This document shows, in pieces, positions 40,067 through 52,363 of a DNA stretch of 64,000 bases; positions within the stretch are counted from its first letter, which is position 1; each line of letters starts with the position of its first letter. The DNA is from Rhodococcus phenolicus (GTDB lineage: Bacteria; Actinomycetota; Actinomycetes; Mycobacteriales; Mycobacteriaceae): contig NZ_LRRH01000005.1 in the NCBI RefSeq assembly GCF_001646785.1, positions 62,001 through 126,000 on the forward strand. The letters run 5' to 3'. A program made the translations under genes and the position numbers. The notes below the pieces were generated by a model. The model ran no database searches, had not been told where the DNA came from, and saw only the letters and a program-made list of their open reading frames with translations.

Positions 40067-40722
40067 CCGTCACCACCACCCGCCACGACGCCGTCACCGT
40101 CCTGCACCTCGGCGACGACGAGAATCGTTTCTCCCCCGGCTGGCTCGACAGCGTGGATGCCGCGCTCGACGAGATCGAATCCGGCGAGCCCACCGCGCTG
40201 GTGACCGTCGCGAGCGGAAAGTTCTACTCCAACGGCCTGGACCTGGAATGGCTCGCGGCCAACGGCGAGAAGGCGCAGTGGTACGTCGAGCGGGTCCACG
40301 GGCTCTTCGCGCGTGTCCTCACCCTGCCGGTCCCGACGGTCGCGGCGATCAACGGGCACGCGTTCGGCGCCGGTGCGATGCTCGCGCTCGCCCACGATTT
40401 TCGGGTGATGCGCACCGACCGCGGGTTCTTCTGCCTGCCCGAGGTGGACATCCGCATCCCGTTCACGCCGGGTATGGCAGCGCTGGTGCAGGCCAAGACC
40501 ACTCCGCGCGCCGCGACCGCGGCGATGACCACCGGGCGACGATTCGGCGGACCCGAAGCGCTCGCGGCCGGCATCGTCGACGCGACGGCCGAAGAGCCCG
40601 CGCTGCTGACCTCGGCGGTGGGCACGGTCGCACCGCTCGTCGGGAAGGATCCCGGCACGCTCGGCACCATCAAGTCGACGATGTACGCGCCTGCGATCGA
40701 CGCGCTGACGGCTCCCCGGTAG
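40063..40722 (+). CDS. Enoyl-CoA hydratase/isomerase family protein (delta3-delta2-enoyl-CoA isomerase-like)
   Basis: Protein of 219 residues, shorter than classical crotonases. 'ASGKFYSNGLDLEWL' and 'LPVPTVAAINGHAFGAGAMLALAHDFRVM' form the oxyanion-hole blocks, and 'RGFFCLPEVDIRIPFTPGMAALVQAK' resembles the plant-type delta3-delta2-enoyl-CoA isomerases, which shift the double bond of unsaturated acyl-CoA during beta-oxidation. ATG 40063 follows GAAAGG and overlaps the tetR stop by 4 bp. Likely controlled by that regulator. Confidence 0.87.
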   Translation: MTVTTTRHDAVTVLHLGDDENRFSPGWLDSVDAALDEIESGEPTALVTVASGKFYSNGLDLEWLAANGEKAQWYVERVHGLFARVLTLPVPTVAAINGHAFGAGAMLALAHDFRVMRTDRGFFCLPEVDIRIPFTPGMAALVQAKTTPRAATAAMTTGRRFGGPEALAAGIVDATAEEPALLTSAVGTVAPLVGKDPGTLGTIKSTMYAPAIDALTAPR

Positions 40723-40769
40723 CCCGCGACCAGGCCGAGATCGCCGTCCAGCGCCCCGGCGAACGGGAT

Positions 40770-41546
40770 TCAGGCGTCGCGCCGGTTCACCACGACCACC
40801 GCTGCACCGAACACGACGAGCGTGAACACCGCGAAGTACAGGAATGCGACCCACGGGCCCCAATGGAAATCGATGCCCTGGTCGGTGCCCAGGAAATAGT
40901 TGATGTTCGCGAACGGCAGGAACGGCTGGACGTTCCTGCCGAACGAACCGAACAGCCCGAACAACGATTCGATGAGCATCGGCCACAGCAGCAGGATGGC
41001 GATGGTGCCGGCGGACTGACGCAACAGGGCGCCGACACCGACCGCCAGGATCGACGCGAACAACGCGAACAACGCGGTGCCGTAGACCGTCCGCCACGTC
41101 GCGCCCTCGAGAACCAGGTTCCGTCCCGCCTCCGGCCCGGCGAGCGCCTTCGTCAGGTAGAACGCGCCCAGCGCCAGCACACCGGCCAGGATGCCGCCGA
41201 CCACGCCGATCAGCAGCGCCTTCACGGCGAGGACGACCCCGCGGTTCGGCAGTGCCTGGAACGTCGACCGGATCACACCGAAGCGGTATTCGCTGGTCAC
41301 CGACAGCGCCGCGAGGATCATCAGCACCAGCACCCCGAAGCCGGTGACACCGCTGACGGCGGCGTCCACGGTGGGATAGAACCGGGCCGCTTCGTCGTCC
41401 GCGGACATCGACGCCTTCGAGGCCGCACCGAGGATCGCGGCCAGCCCCAGCCCGAGTGCGACGATCACCGCGGTGCACCACCACGGCGACTGCACCGACG
41501 TCAGCTTGATCCGTTCGGCGCGCACCGTGTCGATCGCCACGCTCAT
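40770..41546 (-). CDS. ABC-2 type transporter permease
   Basis: Protein of 258 residues with six hydrophobic segments, e.g. 'WCTAVIVALGLGLAAILG', 'VLALGAFYLTKALAG' and the C-terminal 'FLYFAVFTLVVFGAAVVVV'. 'ALSVTSEYRFGVIRSTFQALPNR' is the ABC-2 family hallmark block (S-x-E-x-R-x-G-T/I). The ATG at 41546 overlaps the ATPase stop by one base (TGATG); a GTG one codon earlier is possible. It forms an exporter with the adjacent ATPase; substrate unknown (antibiotic or lipid efflux are common for the type). Confidence 0.88.
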   Translation of the reverse strand: MSVAIDTVRAERIKLTSVQSPWWCTAVIVALGLGLAAILGAASKASMSADDEAARFYPTVDAAVSGVTGFGVLVLMILAALSVTSEYRFGVIRSTFQALPNRGVVLAVKALLIGVVGGILAGVLALGAFYLTKALAGPEAGRNLVLEGATWRTVYGTALFALFASILAVGVGALLRQSAGTIAILLLWPMLIESLFGLFGSFGRNVQPFLPFANINYFLGTDQGIDFHWGPWVAFLYFAVFTLVVFGAAVVVVNRRDA

Positions 41547-42475
41547 CACAGGCCACCCTTCATCACCGAGTCGGCACCGGTGCCGTGGAACTGCACGTCA
41601 CCACCGGTCATCTTCATGAATGCTTCTTCCAGCGACGCGTGCTGCCCGGCGAGTTCGTGCAGCACCACCGATCGGGCGGCCGCCAGCTCGCCGATCTCCG
41701 CCGTGGTCGCCCCGGTGACCACGAGCGCGCCGTCGTCGTCGCGGACGCTGTGCCCGCGCTCCGCCAGTGCCGCGCGCAGCGTGTCGAGCTGGGGGCTGCG
41801 CACGCGCACCGCCGCTTCCGACGCCTGCGCGACGAACGCGTCGACGGAAGTGTCGGCGATGAGCCGGCCCCTCCCGATCACCAGCAGGTGATCGGCGGTC
41901 TGGGCCATCTCCGACAACAGGTGACTCGACACCAGGACGGTGCGGCCCTCCGCTGCGAGCGCCTGCATGAAGCGCCGGATCCACACGATGCCCTCGGGAT
42001 CGAGGCCGTTGACGGGTTCGTCGAACAGCAGCACCTGTGGGTCGCCGAGCAGCGCGCCGGCCAGACCGAGACGCTGCGACATGCCGAGCGAGAAGCCTCC
42101 CGCGCGTTTGTTCGCGACGTCGGTCAGGCCCACCTGGCGCAGCACCTCCTCGACGCGCGAGTCGGGTAACCCGTTCGACGCGGCCATCCAGCGCAGGTGC
42201 GCGCGGGCCGAGCGGTTCGGGTGCACCCATTTCGCGTCGAGCAGCGCACCGACGGTGCGCAGCGGCCGCACCAGCTCCCGGTACGGTTTCCCGGTCACCA
42301 GGGCGGTCCCGGCCGTCGGCCGGTCGAGGCCGAGGATCATCCGCATCGTCGTGGACTTGCCGGCGCCGTTCGGACCGAGGAAGCCGGTGACGACGCCGGG
42401 CCGGACGGTGAACGTCACGTCGTCGACGGCAGTGGTCGATCCGAAGGTCTTGGTCAGTCCCGTCACTTCGATCAT
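41546..42475 (-). CDS. ABC transporter ATP-binding protein (ABC-2 exporter)
   Basis: Protein of 309 residues. Walker A 'GPNGAGKST' lies near residue 34, the Q-loop region in 'TVGALLDAKWVHPN', the signature 'FSLGMSQRLGLAGALLGDP' (S-L-G-M in place of S-G-G-Q) and Walker B 'VLLFDEPVNGLDPEG', with switch His in 'VSSHLLSEM'. The C-terminal ~90 residues match the extended domain of DrrA-like drug-export ATPases. ATG 42475 follows an AGGG-rich stretch. It lies 62 bp after thiG on the same strand, so transcription from the thi operon may read into it. Confidence 0.92.
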   Translation of the reverse strand: MIEVTGLTKTFGSTTAVDDVTFTVRPGVVTGFLGPNGAGKSTTMRMILGLDRPTAGTALVTGKPYRELVRPLRTVGALLDAKWVHPNRSARAHLRWMAASNGLPDSRVEEVLRQVGLTDVANKRAGGFSLGMSQRLGLAGALLGDPQVLLFDEPVNGLDPEGIVWIRRFMQALAAEGRTVLVSSHLLSEMAQTADHLLVIGRGRLIADTSVDAFVAQASEAAVRVRSPQLDTLRAALAERGHSVRDDDGALVVTGATTAEIGELAAARSVVLHELAGQHASLEEAFMKMTGGDVQFHGTGADSVMKGGL

Positions 42476-42537
42476 GACCCCTACCCTGCCCGATCCATCC
42501 GGATTGCGCAGGGACCGGCGCGAGCGAATCTCCGGAT

Positions 42538-43530
<993 letters not shown>

Positions 43531-43531
<1 letters not shown>

Positions 43532-44592
43532 CACAGCCCTTCCTTCGGAAATCGTTGCGGATCCGCAGTTTTCGCCTCGGCCATCGGGTCGTCGGCGAGT
43601 TCGGCGAGCACGGCGTCCACGGTGATCGGGGTGAACAGCACACCGTTTCGGCCGTGCCCGGTCGCCGCGACGACCCGTTCGGACAGCCGTCCGATCAGTG
43701 GCAGATTGTCCGGGCTCATCGGCCGCAGCCCCGCCGTCGCCTCGTACAGCTCGTACTCGCCGATCGCGGGGAGCAACGCCTCCGCGTCGGCGATGAGATC
43801 GCGCACTCCCGCGACCGTGACCTGCGTGTCGTCCGCCTCGTACTGGGTGGCGCCGACGACGAGCCCGTCCCCGCGCGGCACCAGATAAGCGGGACGTCCG
43901 TGCACGCTTCCGCGGATGGTGCGGCTCGGCGCGGGCGTGGCACCGGGCCGGGCCCGCAACCTCAGGATCTCCCCCTTGACCGGTCGCACCGGCAGCCCGG
44001 GCCACAACCGGGCCGACGCCGAGCCCGCCGCGAGCACCACGCGGTCCGCCCGCAGTTCGTCGAGCGAGCCGACCGGCCTGGCGACGAACCGCACCCCCGC
44101 GTCGACGCATGCGCGGCGCACGGCGTCGACGAGGACGCGGTTGTCGACGGCCAGCTCCGTCGGGGCGAGCAACCCGAGCCGGATCCGCGGGCCGAGCGAC
44201 GGCTCGAGCTCCCGGATCTCGGCGCGCGTGAGGATCCGCATCTCGTGGCCCTGCTGCTGCACCCATTCGGCGACGGTGCGCAGGTCCGCGGCGTCGGCGG
44301 CGTCCAGGGCGACCGTCAGCGACCCGGCGGAGGTGAACAGGTCGCATCCGGTCGCGCGCTGCAGCCGGTCCCCGAACTCCGGCCAGCGCGCCAGCGAGGC
44401 CGCTCCCAGTTCCAGGACGTGTTCCTCACCGGGCCAGCCCTCGGACAGCGGGGCGAGCATGCCGCCGGCCACCCACGACGCACCCGCCCCGGGTGCCGGG
44501 TCGTGCACCGTCACGTCCCACCCGGCGCTCGCCGCTCGCCATGCGATCGACAGGCCGATGACACCGCCACCGACGACGGCTACCGTTCCCAC
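43531..44592 (-). CDS. thiO: Glycine oxidase ThiO
   Basis: Protein of 353 residues, D-amino-acid-oxidase-like flavoprotein. 'VAVVGGGVIGLSIAWRAASAG' binds FAD, 'GAGASWVAGGMLAPLSEGWPGE' is the ThiO-type loop, and 'ATAGLRPMSPDNLPLIGRL' and 'TGHGRNGVLFTPITVDAV' complete the C-terminal FAD and substrate contacts. It oxidises glycine to dehydroglycine for ThiG under aerobic conditions, replacing ThiH. GTG 44592 lies just behind a TPP riboswitch, whose expression platform probably covers the ribosome binding region. Confidence 0.95.
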
Positions 44593-44603
44593 CTTGCACC
44601 CAC

Positions 44604-44699
44604 CTCGCTCCCTGCGCCGGCATGATCCGGGTCAGGTCATAACGGTCGGGGCCGGCAGGCCCCCTCTCAGCCCCGCGTTCCCCGGGACTCCCGTGTTGT
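44604..44699 (-). promoter_or_regulatory. TPP riboswitch (THI element) of thiOSG
   Basis: The minus strand carries the conserved THI-box parts in order: ACGGGAGTCCC, then CTGAGA within GGGGCTGAGAGGGGG, then GACCTGACCCGGATCATGCC with GGCGCAGGGA following. It ends about 11 nt before the thiO GTG, so TPP binding would most simply block translation initiation. The element reads only toward thiO; the divergent thiE promoter overlaps its 5' edge. Confidence 0.92.
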
Positions 44700-44723
44700 C
44701 ATGTCTCCCTCAGAGGCTACCGT
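44696..44723 (+). promoter_or_regulatory. thiE promoter (leaderless)
   Basis: TTGTCA at 44696-44701 (one base from TTGACA) and TACCGT at 44718-44723 are 16 bp apart. The GTG at 44731 is 7 nt after the -10, so the mRNA should begin at the start codon. Confidence 0.7.
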
Positions 44724-44730
44724 CTGGGCT

Positions 44731-45420
44731 GTGACTTCCTATCGCGGCAACCACCCCTCACCTCGGGAACGACTCGCGGACGCGCGGCTGTACTTGTGCA
44801 CCGATGCGCGGCGCGACACCGGCGACCTGGCCCGATTCGCGGAGGAGGCGCTCGCCGGGGGCGTCGACATCGTCCAGCTGCGAGACAAGGACTCGGCGGG
44901 CGAGAAGAAGTTCGGGAGGCTCGAGGCTCGCGACGAACTGGCCGCGCTCGAGGTCCTGGCCGATGCGTGCCGGCGCCACGGCGCGTTGCTCGCCGTCAAC
45001 GACCGCGCCGACATCGCACTGGCCGCGGGCGCGGACATCCTGCATCTCGGGCAGGGCGACCTTCCGGTGGCGCACGCCCGCACCATCCTCGGCCCGGACA
45101 TCGTCATCGGCCGGTCCACCGGCAGCCGCGGGCAGGCAGCTCTCGCCGAAATCGAGGACGGCGTCGACTATTTCGCGTCCGGCCCGGTGTGGGACACCCC
45201 CACGAAGCCGGGGCGCAGCGCGGCGGGTCTGGACGTGATCCGGGAGGTCGCGCAATCACATCCGACGCGCCCCTGGTTCGCGATCGGCGGGATCGACGCC
45301 GAGCGGCTGCCCGAGGTGATCGCCGCCGGAGCCACCCGTGTCGCGGTGGTGCGGGCGATCACGCAGGCCGCCGATCCGCGTGCCGCGGCCGCGGCCCTGA
45401 AGGCGGCACTGTCCGGGTGA
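44731..45420 (+). CDS. thiE: Thiamine-phosphate synthase
   Basis: Protein of 229 residues, TIM barrel. '[10 protein letters not shown]', '[13 protein letters not shown]' (substrate Gln and Arg), '[26 protein letters not shown]' and '[15 protein letters not shown]' are ThiE signatures. It couples HMP-PP with thiazole phosphate. GTG 44731 was chosen because it lies 7 nt after a good -10 element; the in-frame ATG 44701 would lie upstream of that element. The gene is divergent from thiOSG and, being leaderless, cannot carry the TPP riboswitch. Confidence 0.93.
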   Translation: MTSYRGNHPSPRERLADARLYLCTDARRDTGDLARFAEEALAGGVDIVQLRDKDSAGEKKFGRLEARDELAALEVLADACRRHGALLAVNDRADIALAAGADILHLGQGDLPVAHARTILGPDIVIGRSTGSRGQAALAEIEDGVDYFASGPVWDTPTKPGRSAAGLDVIREVAQSHPTRPWFAIGGIDAERLPEVIAAGATRVAVVRAITQAADPRAAAAALKAALSG

Positions 45421-45426
45421 GCGCGG

Positions 45427-46275
45427 CTACAGCCAGCCGAGGACGGTCGACGGCGAGAGGGTGACCACCGAGCCGGGCAGGCGCTGCCGCAGCCCGCGGT
45501 CGGCGGTCACGACCACCGTCACCTCCGACGCGAGGGTCGCGGTTGTCCCGGCGAGGCGGGCGAGTTCGTCGTCGCCGCTGCCCGCGGCGGCGTGCACCGG
45601 GATGCGGGCGTCGTCCACCGTCGCGTCCCGCGCCTGCCCTTCGAGCACCGCCTCGATCCGCGTCACCCAGCCGAACCCGCCGTCGGGCAGTTCGAGGGTG
45701 CGCGGCAGCACCGCCGCCAGGTCCGCCAGCAACGCCCCGGTCGCTCCGGAGCGGTCGCGCCACCAGCCGGTCGGCCGCGAACCGAGCACGTTCGCGGTGT
45801 CGAGCAGCACCCGCACCACGCGGGTGCGCAGCCCCGGCCAGGATGCGGCGAATCCCGCATGCAGTGGCATCGCCTCCACATCGGTCTCCGGCACCCACCG
45901 CAACTCGGTGCTCTCCCCGTTCGGAATGGTCGCCAGCGGGTTGCCGGTGTCGGCGACGACGGTGGTGTAGGTCCAGCCGCCGGTTGCGCCTGCGGTGACC
46001 CGTTCGGCGCGCACCGCGACGACGGCGACATCGATGCCGGTTTCCTCCTGCGCCTCGCGGACCGCGGCGTCGACGGTGCTCTCGTGGCTGTCGCGGGCGC
46101 CGCCCGGCAGCGCCCAGGTTCCGCCCTGATGACTCCACGCGGCACGGTGCTGCAGCAGTACCGCCGGCCGGCCGTCCGGCAGAGGTGCGCGCAGCAACAG
46201 CCCGGCCGCACCGTGCTTGCCCCACCGGCGGTCACCGTCGGGGCCGACGGCCCATCCGTCACCGTCACCGCGCAT
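45427..46275 (-). CDS. Nudix hydrolase with C-terminal NYN/PIN-like domain (MutT3-like)
   Basis: Protein of 282 residues. Residues ~15-140 are a Nudix domain: '[27 protein letters not shown]' matches the Nudix box (G-x5-E-x7-R-E-x2-E-E-x-G). After a linker with '[19 protein letters not shown]', the end ('[12 protein letters not shown]' and '[15 protein letters not shown]') has the D-D and T-x-D-R-G pattern of NYN/PIN-type nucleases. The first Asp of that fold may be in 'LLDTANVLG', so the C-terminal half would be a full NYN domain. Position between thiE and glnX corresponds to mutT3 (Rv0413), which is shorter. ATG 46275 follows GGGAGGCGG. Confidence 0.85.
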   Translation of the reverse strand: MRGDGDGWAVGPDGDRRWGKHGAAGLLLRAPLPDGRPAVLLQHRAAWSHQGGTWALPGGARDSHESTVDAAVREAQEETGIDVAVVAVRAERVTAGATGGWTYTTVVADTGNPLATIPNGESTELRWVPETDVEAMPLHAGFAASWPGLRTRVVRVLLDTANVLGSRPTGWWRDRSGATGALLADLAAVLPRTLELPDGGFGWVTRIEAVLEGQARDATVDDARIPVHAAAGSGDDELARLAGTTATLASEVTVVVTADRGLRQRLPGSVVTLSPSTVLGWL

Positions 46276-46398
46276 CGTGTCCGCCTCCCTGCCGGCCGCG
46301 ACGGCCTGCCGAGCCCCTGTCCCGACCCGCCCGCGCGGCGCATTCCTGTCCGTACTGCTTATATGCTCGCCAAGGACAGTGCAACACCGAAAGGGGCG

Positions 46399-47801
46399 AT
46401 GGTGGACTCGCGTCTGCATCCCACGATCGACCCGGATGGTGACCACGACCCCGAATACCGGCGCACCGATCGCCTCGACGCCCTGGCCCGCATCCGGCCG
46501 GGCGACGAACCCCGCCCGGCGGTCGGCACCGCGACCGTCCCCGAGGATCTGAGCGCCGTCCTGCGCTCCACACCTGCCAAACTCGTCACGCTCGGCGTGC
46601 TCGTCTCCATCCTGCTGGTCGTGTCGGGGATCGTCGCGGCGCAGATGGTGACCAGCCGCAAGGCCACCCACGATCAGCTGCTCGGCACAACCGAACCCCT
46701 CGCCAACGCCGCACAGGATCTCTACAGTGCGCTGTCCGTCGCCGACGCCGCCGCCGTCACCGGGTTCATCTCCGGCGGCATCGAACCGGAAGTGGTGCGC
46801 GACCGGTACGAGCAGGCGATCGGGGAAGCGTCCGCGCAACTGGTCGCCGCGGCCGGGGGCACCACTGAGGACGCCGACAGCACCCGGTTGCTGTCCGGTC
46901 TCGCCGGTCAGCTGACCGTGTACGCCGGGCTGATCGAAACCGCCCGCGCCAACAATCGCATCGGCAACCCGGTGGGTGTCGCGTACCTGAGTGAAGCGTC
47001 GAACCTGATGCAGACGTCGCTGCTGCCGATGGCCCAGGAACTGCACACCCGGGGCGTCGCCGCTGTCGAGTCCACCCAGCGCGCCGCGGTCCGGCCCCCC
47101 TGGGTGGCGATCGGGTTGCTCATCGCCGCCCTCGGGGCACTGTGTGCGGTGCACCTGGTCATCTCCCGGATCAGCCGGCGTGCCCTCAATCCCGGGCTGA
47201 TCCTGGCGATCGTCGCCACCGGTGTCCTGCTGGTGTGGATGCTCGTGGCCGGCCTGGTGTCGTCGAGCGCCACCCGGCGGGCCATCACCCACGGCGCCGA
47301 GCCGTTGGCGACCCTCACCGAGAGCCGAATCCTCGCCCAGCAGTCCCGCACCGCCGAGACGCTGCTGCTGGCCCGCCGCGACAGTACCGGTGAGTACGAC
47401 GGCGCGTTCGACGAGACGATGACCCGGCTCGGGGACCGGCTGCACGGCTACTCGGACGACAACGACGACCGCACCGCCTCGACCGCCGTCACGCAGGCAC
47501 TCGCTGCCCGCGACGCGTGGATCGCCTCGCACGAGCGCACCCGCGCCGCCCTGGCCCGCGGGGACTACACGGCGGCGGCGATACTCGCGACGGGTCCGGG
47601 AGCCGACGAAGCCACCGCGCAGTTCGCGGCAGTCGATCGTGCCCTGTCCGACGGCATCGACGCGACCCGCGCCGAACTGCGTTCCAACGAGGCCCGCGCC
47701 GCCCAGTTGCTGTCCGCGTTGGCGCCGGCGTCGACCGCCCTGATATTCGTCGCCCTGTGCGGTGTCATCATCGGATTGTGGCCTCGTCTGCGGGAGTACC
47801 A

Positions 47802-47805
<4 letters not shown>
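46399..47805 (+). CDS. glnX: Membrane protein GlnX (Rv0412c-like)
   Basis: Protein of 468 residues. A cytoplasmic N-terminus of ~60 residues is followed by four hydrophobic helices (near residues 60-80, 235-255, 270-295 and 445-463) and two helical external domains between them ('RKATHDQLLGTTEPLANAAQDLYSAL' and 'RRAITHGAEPLATLTESRILAQQSRTAETLLLARR'), which look like duplicated four-helix sensor domains. In mycobacteria the homologue passes extracellular Asp/Glu signals from lipoprotein GlnH to kinase PknG. ATG 46399 follows AAGGGG. GTGA overlap with glnH. Confidence 0.85.
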
Positions 47806-51055
<3,250 letters not shown>

Positions 51056-51092
51056 CCGCGGACACGAGGTGACGGAACCCGCTCGGGCAGTG

Positions 51093-51125
51093 GACGTCCG
51101 CACGCAGCCGACGCGTGCGGACGTC
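51093..51125. terminator. Bidirectional hairpin between pknG and ackA
   Basis: GACGTCCGCACGC (51093-51105) pairs perfectly with 51113-51125 around a 7-nt loop, followed on the plus strand by TTCTC. It lies in the 93-bp gap between convergent pknG and ackA and could end both transcripts. Confidence 0.75.
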
Positions 51126-51148
51126 TTCTCCGCCGGCGGATCCGGTGA

Positions 51149-52363
51149 TCAGCGGGGCAGGCTCTTCGCGAGCGCGTCGGCGGCCCGTGCGATCGCGAGT
51201 TCCTCGTCGGTAGGGATCACCAGGACCTCGACCTCCGAGCCGGGGGCCGAGATGCGCCGTTCGGTATCGGCGCGGGTGGCGTTCGCCTCCGGATCGACGA
51301 CGATGCCGAGCCGGCCGAGCCCGGCGAGCGCGTCACGGCGCACGTCGGCGTTGTTCTCCCCCACCCCGCCGGTGAACACGACCGCGTCGACCCCGCCGAG
51401 TTCCACCAGGTACGCGCCCAGATAACGGCGCAGCCGGTGCACGTACACGTCGTAGGCGAGTTTCGCGTCCTCCGAGCCGTCGGCGACGAGCCGCAGCAGC
51501 GCGCGGAAGTCGTTGACCCCCGACATCCCCTTCAGTCCCGAACGGCGGTTGAGCAGGTCGTCGATCGCGTCGACGCGCAGACCCGCGCTGCGATTGAGGT
51601 GCATCACCACACCCGGATCGATGTCGCCGCAGCGGGTTCCCATCACCAGTCCCTCGAGCGGCGTCAGCCCCATCGACGTGTCGATGGGCCGTCCCCCGGC
51701 GATCGCGGAGGCCGATGCACCGTTGCCCAGGTGGAACACGATGATGTTCAGGTCGGCGCGGTCGCGTCCGAGGAACGCCGCGGCCCGCTGCGACACGTAG
51801 TCGTGCGAGGTGCCGTGGAAACCGTAACGCCGGATACCGTGCTCGCGGGCGATGTCCCGGTCGATCGCGTAGGTGGTCGCGGCGGCGGGCATGTCGTGGA
51901 AGAACGCGGTGTCGAACACCCCGACGTGCGGAATGTCGGGTAGCTCCTCGCGCGCGACCTCCATGCCGATGACATTGGCCGGATTGTGCAGGGGCGCAAG
52001 GACCGACAGATCCGCGACCGCCTGCACGACGGCGTCGTCGATCAACGTGGGCTCGTGGAACACCTCGCCACCGTGCACCAGACGGTGGCCGACCGCGACG
52101 ATCCCCGCCTCGCGCAGCGGACGGCCGAGCCCTTCGATCATGTCGAGCACCATCCGCAGACCGGAGCGGTGATCGGTGATCGCCCCGAGGTGCTCCTCGA
52201 ACCCGGTGGTGTGATGGAAGACGATGCGCCCCTCCGGTTCCCCGATCCGCTCGATGAGCCCGTGCGCCACCGATTCCGCCGTTTCGGGATGGACCAGCTG
52301 GAACTTGATCGACGACGAACCCGAGTTCAGAACCAGGACGGTACCGGCGATCGCTGCGGTCAC
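51149..52363 (-). CDS. ackA: Acetate kinase
   Basis: Protein of 404 residues. 'VLVLNSGSSSIKFQLV' (acetokinase signature 1), 'VGHRLVHGGE', 'RRYGFHGTSHDYVSQRAA' (signature 2, with catalytic His) and 'VVFTGGVGENNADVR' are intact. It makes acetate and ATP from acetyl phosphate, or the reverse. GTG 52363 overlaps the pta stop (GTGA), so the two enzymes of the acetyl-CoA/acetate pathway are co-translated. Confidence 0.96.
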   Translation of the reverse strand: MTAAIAGTVLVLNSGSSSIKFQLVHPETAESVAHGLIERIGEPEGRIVFHHTTGFEEHLGAITDHRSGLRMVLDMIEGLGRPLREAGIVAVGHRLVHGGEVFHEPTLIDDAVVQAVADLSVLAPLHNPANVIGMEVAREELPDIPHVGVFDTAFFHDMPAAATTYAIDRDIAREHGIRRYGFHGTSHDYVSQRAAAFLGRDRADLNIIVFHLGNGASASAIAGGRPIDTSMGLTPLEGLVMGTRCGDIDPGVVMHLNRSAGLRVDAIDDLLNRRSGLKGMSGVNDFRALLRLVADGSEDAKLAYDVYVHRLRRYLGAYLVELGGVDAVVFTGGVGENNADVRRDALAGLGRLGIVVDPEANATRADTERRISAPGSEVEVLVIPTDEELAIARAADALAKSLPR

